Positions 1 to 5,150 are shown, counted from the stretch's first letter. The stretch: 8,921 nucleotides of DNA from Nanobdellota archaeon (GCA_013335235.1 JAAXVZ010000039.1:1-8921); one strand, 5' to 3'. A program made the numbers and translations. Notes: generated from the sequence alone by a model not told the origin.

Positions 1-42
1 AGCTGCTATGGTCCTATGAGCTTGAATAGAGCTAACACCAAA

Positions 43-52
43 TTTTATAAAT
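43..52 (+). promoter_or_regulatory. TATA box of the tRNA-His gene
   Basis: The sequence TTTTATAAAT is centred about 29 nt before the first base of tRNA-His. That is the distance expected for an archaeal TATA box whose transcript starts a few nt upstream of the mature 5' end. No other TATA-like sequence lies in the 76 nt before the tRNA. The bases before this box (1-42) contain nothing I can recognise. Confidence 0.7.
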
Positions 53-76
53 TCACTGGATTTTCTGATGAGTATT

Positions 77-192
77 GACGACCGTTGTGTAATGGTAGCA
101 TGGAGGCCTGTGGCAGCGAAAAAGCAAAGCCTTTTTGGCTCTGCTGTTGCAGAGAGCCTTAGGAGCGAGTCCGATTCTCGCCGGTCGTCCCA
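77..192 (+). tRNA. tRNA-His (GUG), intron-containing, G-1 and CCA encoded
   Basis: Acceptor strands 78-84 (ACGACCG) and 182-188 (CGGTCGT) pair in all seven positions. G77 is G-1 and faces C189 as discriminator C73, the identity pair of histidine tRNAs; CCA follows at 190-192. T8 is at 85, the D arm at 87-101, and the anticodon stem is 103-107 with 156-160. The loop reads C T G T G G, so the anticodon is GTG (110-112). A 41-nt intron follows G37. The variable loop is AGGA and the T stem is GCGAG with CTCGC (165-169, 177-181). The T loop reads TCCGATT, so the usual U55 is C in the gene. It delivers histidine to CAC and CAU codons. A T-run follows directly, then an unusual repeated element that ends in a second copy of this gene's 3' end. 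Confidence 0.95.
114..154 (+). other. Intron of tRNA-His, canonical 37/38 position, BHB motif
   Basis: This 41-nt intron lies between G37 (113) and A38 (155). The fold is a regular archaeal bulge-helix-bulge. Anticodon-loop bases CTGT (108-111) pair with GCAG (149-152) as the 4-bp central helix. The 3-nt bulges are GGC (112-114) and AGA (153-155), and the cut in each falls after the second base. The anticodon stem closes one side, and an intron helix starting AGC/GTT closes the other. This is a substrate for the archaeal tRNA splicing endonuclease (established family knowledge). No ORF is present. Confidence 0.9.
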
Positions 193-197
193 TTTTT
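182..197 (+). repeat. Direct repeat copy 1: tRNA-His 3' end plus T-run
   Basis: CGGTCGTCCCATTTTT covers acceptor 66-72, C73, CCA and the T-run of tRNA-His. It recurs without mismatch at 313-328, 131 nt downstream, after the shared non-coding element. It resembles a target-site or attachment-site duplication. Confidence 0.9.
193..197 (+). terminator. T-run directly after tRNA-His
   Basis: Five T residues directly follow the encoded CCA. Oligo-T tracts end archaeal transcription. The tract is short, so read-through into the downstream element to the second identical T-run (324-328) is possible. Confidence 0.5.
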
Positions 198-208
198 GAA
201 GAGTTTTC

Positions 209-312
209 CAGGTGAGCTTCATGCTCACCACTTTGCACCTCTCGAACACTTTCGAGACTTCGAAAGCCACGCTTGAGATTGTCTGCTTAGTAAAGCCGAG
301 TTCGGTTGTAGG
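209..312 (+). repeat. tRNA-tail repeat element, copy A (after tRNA-His)
   Basis: This 104-nt non-coding element lies between tRNA-His and a second copy of its 3' end. Its outer blocks, 209-242 and 285-312, match the element after tRNA-Val (1106-1139 and 1140-1167) with one substitution in each block, 62 nt in all. The first block holds a perfect 7-bp hairpin, GGTGAGC (211-217) with GCTCACC (223-229) and loop TTCAT. The second block starts with a small hairpin, GCTT/AAGC (285-288, 293-296). It ends in a T-arm-like CCGAG-TTCGGTT-GTAGG (296-312), placed exactly where a T arm would sit before the repeated acceptor strand. The 42 nt between the blocks (243-284) are absent from the Val copy. I see no coding potential. 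It may be a mini mobile element or a structured RNA tail; I cannot tell which. Confidence 0.85.
243..284 (+). other. 42-nt insertion within repeat copy A
   Basis: This segment is present only in the His-linked copy. It ends in TCT (282-284), and the same TCT stands just before it (240-242). It contains a perfect 7-bp hairpin, CTTTCGA (249-255) with TCGAAAG (260-266) and loop GACT. It may be an insertion here, or the Val copy may have lost it by slippage between the TCT repeats; the sequence does not decide. Confidence 0.7.
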
Positions 313-328
313 CGGTCGTCCCATTTTT
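313..328 (+). repeat. Direct repeat copy 2: displaced tRNA-His 3' end
   Basis: This is an exact second copy of 182-197 (CGGTCGTCCCATTTTT). It contains an acceptor 3' strand that could pair with the tRNA-His 5' strand, then C73-CCA and a T-run that can act as a terminator. No anticodon or D arm accompanies it, so it is not an independent tRNA. Confidence 0.9.
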
Positions 329-334
329 CTTTAC

Positions 335-367
335 CCTTTATAAACACTTTCCTTTATTTTTTTATAT
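335..367 (+). promoter_or_regulatory. Promoter of the small membrane protein gene
   Basis: Two TATA candidates precede the ATG at 389. CTTTATAAAC is centred near 340 and would give a leader of about 20 nt. TTTATAT (361-367) is centred about 25 nt before the ATG, which would make the mRNA leaderless like most genes here. Which is used is not decided by sequence. Confidence 0.5.
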
Positions 368-388
368 CCATTCCACTTTTCTTCTTCA

Positions 389-949
389 ATGCCAAAGCAC
401 TTGCATAAGGTGCATAAGATGCAAGGCAGGATAAGGCTGCCATATCTCTTGGTAAAAATAGCGACTATAGCCCTGCTGCTGTTCCTTGTCTCCAAATTCA
501 AGCCAATCATACTTATTGCAGCTTTTGAGATACTTGACTTTGCGAAAGTCATGGCAAAGCCATTTTTTCCGTGTATCCCTCTTGATCTTGAGTTTGTTTT
601 CGGCATAGCCGCAGCATATTTTTACGGCCCGGTATACGCTGTCGCGATATTCCTCCTAAGCGTGATAAACAGGATATTGCTGTCATGCATCGAGTTCAGG
701 CATCTCATAAAGAGCCTCAGGCATATCCCTGCCTTCTTTGCGATGCCTTTCCTGAGATTCATGCCTTTTTTCGAGGTTGCGATGCTGGTGCTGGTTATAA
801 ATACGCTCATAAAAATTGCGATAGGCATACCTGTGGAAGAGATGGCAGTGGTCAGGAAATTCCCTATCTATGCTGCTAATTTTTTTCTGATAACTGTTTT
901 TTTCTATATGATCCACATGATTTATCATTATCTGCCAATCCTGGCATAA
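389..949 (+). CDS. Small multi-pass membrane protein, unknown function
   Basis: This 186-aa protein is dominated by hydrophobic segments: about 19-36, 38-54, 67-93, 115-146 and 158-184, so four to five membrane helices. The N-terminus is short, basic and His-rich (MPKHLHKVHK), probably cytosolic. Charged residues fall in the loops, such as ENR-like and EFRHLIKSLRH around 94-112. The overall build (short, helix-rich, no soluble domain) resembles substrate-binding S components of ECF transporters and other small archaeal membrane proteins, but I see no diagnostic motif and do not assign a function. The ATG at 389 sits about 25 nt after a TATA-like TTTATAT; Met11 (419) is an alternative start that would remove the basic tail. 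It lies between two tRNA genes with its own promoter, and no partner gene is near. Confidence 0.75.
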   Translation: MPKHLHKVHKMQGRIRLPYLLVKIATIALLLFLVSKFKPIILIAAFEILDFAKVMAKPFFPCIPLDLEFVFGIAAAYFYGPVYAVAIFLLSVINRILLSCIEFRHLIKSLRHIPAFFAMPFLRFMPFFEVAMLVLVINTLIKIAIGIPVEEMAVVRKFPIYAANFFLITVFFYMIHMIYHYLPILA

Positions 950-950
950 G

Positions 951-960
951 CTTAAAAAAT
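951..960 (+). promoter_or_regulatory. TATA-like box of the tRNA-Val gene
   Basis: CTTAAAAAAT is centred about 29 nt before the first base of tRNA-Val, the same spacing as for tRNA-His. It is a weak match to the archaeal TATA consensus and lies directly after the stop codon of the membrane protein gene. Confidence 0.5.
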
Positions 961-984
961 GCAGGGGTTTTCTAGGATAATATT

Positions 985-1098
985 GGGCTCGTGGTCTAGT
1001 GGCTATGACACCGCCTTCACACGCGTAAGCTGAAGCTTATTGGCTTTCAGCCAAGCTGAAAACGGCGGAGGTCCCCAGTCCGATTCTGGGCGGGCCCA
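985..1098 (+). tRNA. tRNA-Val (CAC), intron-containing
   Basis: Acceptor strands 985-991 (GGGCTCG) and 1091-1097 (CGGGCCC) pair with one G-U; the discriminator is A1098 and no CCA is encoded. T8 is at 992. The D arm has a 3-bp stem with a 13:22 mismatch. The anticodon stem is CCGCC (1011-1015) with GGCGG (1064-1068). The loop TTCACA..C gives anticodon CAC (1018-1020), reading the valine codon GUG. A 41-nt intron follows A37. The variable loop is AGGTC, the T stem CCCAG/CTGGG, and the T loop TCCGATT, again with C instead of U at position 55. A T7 run follows, then the same repeat element as after tRNA-His and a second copy of this tRNA's own 3' end. Confidence 0.95.
1022..1062 (+). other. Intron of tRNA-Val, canonical 37/38 position, BHB motif
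   Basis: This 41-nt intron lies between A37 (1021) and C38 (1063). TTCA (1016-1019) pairs with TGAA (1057-1060) as the 4-bp central helix. The bulges are CAC (1020-1022) and AAC (1061-1063), each cut after the second base. Inside are two clean hairpins, TAAGC/GCTTA (1026-1030, 1035-1039) and TGGCT/AGCCA (1041-1045, 1049-1053). Its length equals that of the tRNA-His intron, but the sequences do not look alike. Confidence 0.9.
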
Positions 1099-1104
1099 TT
1101 TTTT
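1089..1104 (+). repeat. Direct repeat copy 1: tRNA-Val 3' end plus T-run
   Basis: GGCGGGCCCATTTTTT covers the last T-stem bases, acceptor 66-72, A73 and T-run of tRNA-Val. It recurs exactly at 1166-1181, 77 nt downstream, after the shared element. The duplicated sequence differs from the one at tRNA-His, so each duplication follows its own tRNA. Confidence 0.9.
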
Positions 1105-1105
1105 T
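1099..1105 (+). terminator. T-run directly after tRNA-Val
   Basis: Seven T residues follow the discriminator base of tRNA-Val, a likely archaeal oligo-U terminator. The repeat element begins immediately after it at 1106. Confidence 0.55.
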
Positions 1106-1167
1106 CAGGTGAGCTTTATGCTCACCACTTTGCACCTCTGCTTAGTAAAGCCGAGTTCGGTTGTTGG
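1106..1167 (+). repeat. tRNA-tail repeat element, copy B (after tRNA-Val)
   Basis: This is the short 62-nt form of the element at 209-312. The hairpin GGTGAGC (1108-1114) with GCTCACC (1120-1126) has loop TTTAT where copy A has TTCAT. A single-stranded-looking linker follows, then hairpin GCTT/AAGC (1140-1143, 1148-1151) and the T-arm-like CCGAG-TTCGGTT-GTTGG (1151-1167). That last part sits directly before a copy of the tRNA-Val acceptor 3' strand. There are two substitutions in 62 aligned positions and no 42-nt insertion. It is non-coding, without inverted terminal repeats and without a nearby recombinase gene. Confidence 0.85.
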
Positions 1168-1181
1168 CGGGCCCATTTTTT
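1168..1181 (+). repeat. Displaced tRNA-Val acceptor 3' strand and T-run
   Basis: CGGGCCCATTTTTT repeats the tRNA-Val acceptor 3' strand, A73 and terminator. It could base-pair with 985-991 exactly as the genuine strand does. The T6 tract would terminate any transcript reading through from the tRNA, and it lies about 20 bp from the stop codon of the convergent minus-strand gene. Confidence 0.85.
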
Positions 1182-1201
1182 CAATTTGAAGTGTCTCAAA
1201 A

Positions 1202-4093
1202 TTACTTGAACAGCCTCTCTAATATCCATTTATTATCTTCGTCGCCTAAGCCATACCTTGAAAGGTATCCTTCTGCCTCCCCTTTTGTCTTAAAGCCAAT
1301 CTTCTTTGCCTGCTCAAGATAATTTGCCCTGATCTTAGATATCAATTCATTTTGTGAGATATCTTTTGCTTGAGCCCCTTTCCTATTCAGGATAAAAGGG
1401 ATTGAGATTCCGATTGCCAGAAGCACTGCAGGAAGCAAAAGGGAAGCGGTATTGAATTTGAATCTATTCTTATCCGCAATGACCCTTGCGATTGGAAGCC
1501 CTTTTATCTGTTCAAGGCATCTATCGTTTACAACATCTTTCAACCTGTAGCTGACATCTATCTTTTCATCAAACTTAGAGAAACGCCACGCTATTACAGG
1601 ATCATCGTCGATTATTGTATAATTCCCTGTGAGAAATTCAATGCTTTTGGTATCATTGGCACAATCTTTTGGAATCTGCAACCTAAATTCCATATCTGAG
1701 ATGTTCTCTTTTGTTTCGAGTGTGTGGGTAACAACTGCGCTATCTTCTTTTTTCGAGTAAATCGTGTTTTCAGTAACTTTTTTTGCTGTCTCCTCTGCGA
1801 ATCCCTTCTCTTCTTCTGTTATCAATCCTTGATTAACAAAATCTGTCACAATCAATTTGAAATCTGACAAATAAGAGAAGATCTCGCAGTCTTCTGCTTT
1901 TTTTAAGGAATAGATTATCTTCTGCTCTACTTTTGTGCATTTTATATATATATTGTTTTCACCCAGGAAAAAAGTGAACTTCTGTTCCCCTTCAATTGCC
2001 TTGTACTCTTTCTCGTCATTTGTCCTGTACTTGCATCCGAAATCCATGAGTTTCTTGAAATCTAATACTTTGGTTACAGAGCTATCACAGATATGCTCTT
2101 CTTTCCTTATATCCGGAAGAGCTGTCAGGCTTTCGATTTCCTCGATTGTTATGTTCTCTCCATCTGGGCCAATTATGCCCTCGATATTCATCTCAAGTGG
2201 ACACTCTGCCTTGCATGCACTCCATTCGAAATTCTGGCATGTCTTTTTCCCAATCACGCCAGGGCAGATAGCATCATCATTGCATCCATGGTCTTCTTCA
2301 CCTAATATCAGGCAGCAATTTGAAAGACCTTCATTTTTCTCACCGTCACAGTCATTGTCTTTTGTATCACAAGTCTCTGTCGGAGCATCTTTGCATGGGT
2401 CGCATGAAGGTTCTTCTGTGCATGTTTCATAATTCATGCATGAATATATCAGATACTCGTCAACACCACCATTGCAATTATTGTCTTTCCCATCGCATAT
2501 CTCCGTTGTAGGCGGGATCTCATTTTCGCAGGAACTCCATGATGAGCCGCTGCAGGTCTGTTCGCCTTTCCTGCATTCTCCTATGTCAGAGCCACAAGCC
2601 CGCTTGCTGCTGACTGGTGTACATGAACATGTTTCATCATTCTGGTTGTTGCAGTTATTGTCGTAACCATCACATGCTTCTATTGCTGCGGGGTTGGTTG
2701 CTGCGTCATTGTCATCGCAGTCTGATGGCAGCGCGGCGTAACCGGACACAGGGGTACAGCTCAATATTTTTACATTGCTAGTGCCATAATTGTCCATATC
2801 ATGATCTCTATAATATTCATATTTTACACTGCATTGAGGATATGTGCCACAGGGGATATTTACTGGGCAAATCTTGATGCAATTTTCACAACCATACTCA
2901 TTTGTAGCATTTTCGCATTCTTCACCATTTTCTAAAACACTATTTCCACATACAGAAGCGGTTATGCCGCTGCATTGTAGGTTACAATGAGAAGGCAATC
3001 CATTTGTTTGTCCTTCATCGCATATCTCCGAATTTGCCTTGACATAACCATCACCGCAGAATGCATTTTTACATGTGGAGAGACATAAATCATTATTATT
3101 TGAGTTTCCGTCATCACACTCTTCACCCGTATCCAAAATTGCGTTTCCGCACCCGGCGGATTCTAAATATTCGCAAGTGCATGTGTTTTGGCTGCAGGTG
3201 TCTGTAGTGTACTGGTTTCCATCATTGCAGTCTGAATTGACAGAACATGTGGCACCACAGCTTGACTTCACGCATTGGTATATAAACACATCCTGGACAC
3301 AGCTGCATGTTGAACTGCAATCTCCAAGAGAATCCCTTGATCCTGTCTTTGTGCTAGTGCAAATAGAGGCAAGCTGGCTGCAATTAGTATTGTTGATAGT
3401 ATTCGGTTTCTCACATGTCTCGTGGCCTTTCCAGACAAACATATCTCCGCAGAATGCCTTCTTGCAGGCCGTAGAGCATGAATCTGTATTATCCTCATTG
3501 CCATCATCGCATTCCTCATAGCCTGTTTTCAAATAGCCATCACCGCAGGAATTAATCTTACATGTCGTGAGACAATCGTCGGTGTTTAAATCATTTGCAT
3601 CATCGCATTCCTCTTTCTCTTCAAGTATTTTATTCCCACAGTAAGTGTTAGGCCCGCTAATCTTAAATGACTCAAGGAATACATTTCTAAGCTCTCTTCT
3701 TATTTCCACAGAGTGGATTTTTGTGGCTAGCCCGTCGAACGCAAATTCTCGTTTGCAGTTTTTAGTTTCTGACGTGCTATATATCTTGCATGCATCATCG
3801 ATGCAGATATAATACTCTCCAGGGTTAGTTGGGAAATTCCCTTGATAAATTAAGAGACTATTGCCGTAGAATGAAAATTCTATCTTGCCGTTATTTGACA
3901 GTAAGTATGTTTCTTGGCATGTTAGAAGGGTATAGTTCACCCATGTGCCTGTGCGTAGGATTTTAGGATTGGCTGTCTCGAATTCATACACCCCAGGCAT
4001 AAGGAAATTGGTGTCTAAATCCGCAGCAAGAACAGAAGGGATGAGTGCAAATATAAGTAGGAACCTAAGGCAAGATTGCATTTTTACATACAT
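1202..4093 (-). CDS. Secreted, membrane-anchored cysteine-rich protein with DUF4215 and MopE-type repeats
   Basis: This 963-aa protein has a signal peptide (about 5-23, FLLIFALIPSVLA) and one C-terminal membrane helix (884-902). A 61-aa cytosolic tail rich in Lys and Glu follows. It should be displayed outside the cell, anchored by the C-terminus. Residues 152-405 hold about six DUF4215-type Cys-rich repeats with the core CGDGxxxxxEECDDGN (starting near 152, 183, 215, 315, 346 and 382). Residues 428-590 hold MopE-type putative metal-binding units: DCDDNDAATNP...CDGYDNNC (458-487), CDGKDNNC (533-540) and CDTKDNDCDG (575-584). They are Asp/Asn/Cys-rich, so calcium binding and disulfides are likely. 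Residues 640-880 are a Cys-poor extracellular domain I do not recognise. The start is supported by a minus-strand TATA 30 nt upstream; Met5 is an alternative. These repeats are known mainly from myxobacterial and other surface proteins; adhesion or interaction is an inference. Confidence 0.93.
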   Translation of the reverse strand: MYVKMQSCLRFLLIFALIPSVLAADLDTNFLMPGVYEFETANPKILRTGTWVNYTLLTCQETYLLSNNGKIEFSFYGNSLLIYQGNFPTNPGEYYICIDDACKIYSTSETKNCKREFAFDGLATKIHSVEIRRELRNVFLESFKISGPNTYCGNKILEEKEECDDANDLNTDDCLTTCKINSCGDGYLKTGYEECDDGNEDNTDSCSTACKKAFCGDMFVWKGHETCEKPNTINNTNCSQLASICTSTKTGSRDSLGDCSSTCSCVQDVFIYQCVKSSCGATCSVNSDCNDGNQYTTDTCSQNTCTCEYLESAGCGNAILDTGEECDDGNSNNNDLCLSTCKNAFCGDGYVKANSEICDEGQTNGLPSHCNLQCSGITASVCGNSVLENGEECENATNEYGCENCIKICPVNIPCGTYPQCSVKYEYYRDHDMDNYGTSNVKILSCTPVSGYAALPSDCDDNDAATNPAAIEACDGYDNNCNNQNDETCSCTPVSSKRACGSDIGECRKGEQTCSGSSWSSCENEIPPTTEICDGKDNNCNGGVDEYLIYSCMNYETCTEEPSCDPCKDAPTETCDTKDNDCDGEKNEGLSNCCLILGEEDHGCNDDAICPGVIGKKTCQNFEWSACKAECPLEMNIEGIIGPDGENITIEEIESLTALPDIRKEEHICDSSVTKVLDFKKLMDFGCKYRTNDEKEYKAIEGEQKFTFFLGENNIYIKCTKVEQKIIYSLKKAEDCEIFSYLSDFKLIVTDFVNQGLITEEEKGFAEETAKKVTENTIYSKKEDSAVVTHTLETKENISDMEFRLQIPKDCANDTKSIEFLTGNYTIIDDDPVIAWRFSKFDEKIDVSYRLKDVVNDRCLEQIKGLPIARVIADKNRFKFNTASLLLPAVLLAIGISIPFILNRKGAQAKDISQNELISKIRANYLEQAKKIGFKTKGEAEGYLSRYGLGDEDNKWILERLFK

Positions 4094-4119
4094 TCCTTTA
4101 AGATATTTGAGAATGCTGG

Positions 4120-4126
4120 TTATAAG
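4120..4126 (-). promoter_or_regulatory. TATA box of the surface protein gene
   Basis: On the minus strand this reads CTTATAA. It is centred about 30 nt before the ATG at 4093, so the mRNA would have a leader of only a few nt. AAGGA abuts the ATG with no spacing and so cannot work as a normal Shine-Dalgarno site for that codon. Confidence 0.6.
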
Positions 4127-4213
4127 TTTTTCTGATTATTAGACTATTAATTATAATCTTCTCACTCTCTTATATATTATATCAACTCAACTATATTGAA
4201 TATATGCAGCAGT

Positions 4214-4222
4214 CTTATAAAC
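4214..4222 (+). promoter_or_regulatory. TATA box of the thymidylate kinase gene
   Basis: CTTATAAAC is centred about 27 nt before the ATG at 4245, so transcription should start at or next to the start codon (leaderless mRNA). No Shine-Dalgarno sequence is present. A 13-bp inverted repeat, TATATT-G-AATATA (4192-4204), lies just upstream. Confidence 0.7.
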
Positions 4223-4244
4223 ACAAATAATATCTCCTGATGTC

Positions 4245-4862
4245 ATGTACATTGTCTTTGAAGGTACAGTCGGCACAGGGAAAAGCACCCAGGCAAGGCG
4301 CCTTGCGGAATTCTTAAAGTCAAGGGGAAAGGATGTCCTCCTGACCAGGGAACCTGGCGGAAGCGAGATTGCGGACTCTGTCAGGAAGCTTGTCCAGGGC
4401 ACGAAATTCAGTGAGCACATGGAGCCGGTCTGCGAAGCTTATCTATACGCCGCCAGCCGCGCCCAGACCCTTAGGAAGGTTGTCATGCCTGCGCTTGACA
4501 AAGGCTTCATAGTCATTGCAGATAGATCCTATATCACAAGCATGGCATACCAGGGTTTCGCAAGAGGACTCACTTTTGAGAGGATACTCGAAATCAATGA
4601 TCCTGCAGTCGTCATAAGGCCTGATGCAGTGCTCTACATGTCTCTGCCACCAAAAACAGGCCTTGAGAGGACACATGACCAGGCAGGGGACAAATTTGAA
4701 CGCGAAGATGTCGCTTTTTTTGATAAGGTGCAGGAAGGCTACAGGCAACTGTCCTTGCGCAAGGATCTCTGCGGAGCATGGATAAACATTGATGCAACAG
4801 GCTCAAAAGACCAAGTATTCTCAAGGATCTACAAGGAACTTAGCGGGATCTTACGCCTTTGA
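4245..4862 (+). CDS. tmk: Thymidylate kinase (dTMP kinase)
   Basis: This cytosolic enzyme phosphorylates dTMP to dTDP with ATP, an essential step of dTTP synthesis. The 205-aa length is normal for the family. Visible motifs are the P-loop GTVGTGKST (7-15), TREPGG (34-39) for dTMP binding, and the DRSY motif (93-96), the conserved DR(Y/F/S) segment. A lid-region segment follows with GDKFEREDVAFFDKVQEGY (148-166). The P-loop carries T8 and V9 where many homologues have an acidic or other residue. The start at 4245 gives a protein beginning right before the first beta strand (MYIVFEG) and fits a TATA box 27 nt upstream. It is divergent from the surface protein gene. Its last 23 bp overlap the 3' end of the small minus-strand gene. 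Confidence 0.96.
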   Translation: MYIVFEGTVGTGKSTQARRLAEFLKSRGKDVLLTREPGGSEIADSVRKLVQGTKFSEHMEPVCEAYLYAASRAQTLRKVVMPALDKGFIVIADRSYITSMAYQGFARGLTFERILEINDPAVVIRPDAVLYMSLPPKTGLERTHDQAGDKFEREDVAFFDKVQEGYRQLSLRKDLCGAWINIDATGSKDQVFSRIYKELSGILRL

Positions 4863-5064
4863 GCACATTGCTTGGTTTTTTTGTGTTTGTCAGGCATCCG
4901 ATGCAGTGGTTAGCCATGTCATGGCCAGTATCCATTGTGTACATATATAGGTCGCAATTGCCATGGAGGAAGAAGACGTTTGCATGGGGGCAGGAGTAGA
5001 ACTTCTTCTTTGCAGCATGGAATATCTCTATATTCGCCTCAGTTCTTTCTAGCACTTCACCCAT
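4840..5064 (-). CDS. Small Cys/His-rich protein, possible zinc-binding
   Basis: This is a 74-aa ORF. It has four cysteines, C25, C37, C54 and C57, with C54-x-x-C57 preceded by H53, and further histidines at 27, 34 and 48. Four Cys with one CxxC suggest a small metal-binding or redox domain, though the spacing matches no family I can name. A minus-strand TATA-like TTTAAAAAC is centred about 27 nt before the ATG, which is the leaderless arrangement of the neighbouring genes. That, and the absence of any other gene in 4863-5171, are the main reasons to accept it. Its 3' end overlaps tmk by 23 bp in convergent orientation, and it is divergent from the 408-aa gene. It could still be a chance ORF. 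Confidence 0.6.
   Translation of the reverse strand: MGEVLERTEANIEIFHAAKKKFYSCPHANVFFLHGNCDLYMYTMDTGHDMANHCIGCLTNTKKPSNVLKGVRSR
4876..4882 (+). terminator. T-run after tmk
   Basis: Seven T residues lie 14 nt after the tmk stop codon, without a stable hairpin in front, as in archaeal oligo-U termination. The tract is inside the convergent minus-strand gene, where it encodes the Lys-Lys pair at residues 62-63. Confidence 0.45.
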
Positions 5065-5140
5065 GGCAAGAGAGATATTGTTTTATGTTTTTAAATTCTG
5101 CTTTTATCATAACTACTTTTAAGTAATTATTTTTGATAAT

Positions 5141-5150
5141 ATTTATAAAT
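5141..5150 (+). promoter_or_regulatory. TATA box of the 408-aa protein gene
   Basis: ATTTATAAAT is centred 26 nt before the ATG at 5172. It lies inside the region that a longer reading frame from a TTG at 5133 would translate, so it argues for the ATG start and a leaderless mRNA. Confidence 0.75.

Noticed and set aside
65..76. C-box-like TGATGA before tRNA-His as a C/D guide RNA
   Set aside because: No matching D box (CTGA) lies at a suitable distance, and the site falls between the TATA box and the tRNA 5' end.
53..238. Minus-strand ORF of 61 codons across tRNA-His
   Set aside because: It lies fully over the tRNA gene and its tail and has no promoter; the tRNA explains the sequence.
209..312. 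Reading the element plus duplicated 3' end as a further tRNA, a split-tRNA half or a late intron of the tRNA
   Set aside because: The first copy already completes a perfect tRNA in both cases. The element has no anticodon arm, and no BHB motif joins the T arm to the second copy.
209..328. Classical transposon or CRISPR unit
   Set aside because: There are no inverted terminal repeats, no transposase, and no regular repeat-spacer array; only two copies at different tRNAs.
683..928. Minus-strand ORF opposite the small membrane protein
   Set aside because: The plus frame encodes well-formed membrane helices and has an upstream TATA box; the antisense frame shows no motif or promoter.
1935..3521. 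Several plus-strand ORFs (for example 1935-2432, 2436-2666 and 3075-3521)
   Set aside because: They are antisense shadows of the Cys/Asp-rich surface protein, whose signal peptide, repeats and anchor clearly mark the real frame.
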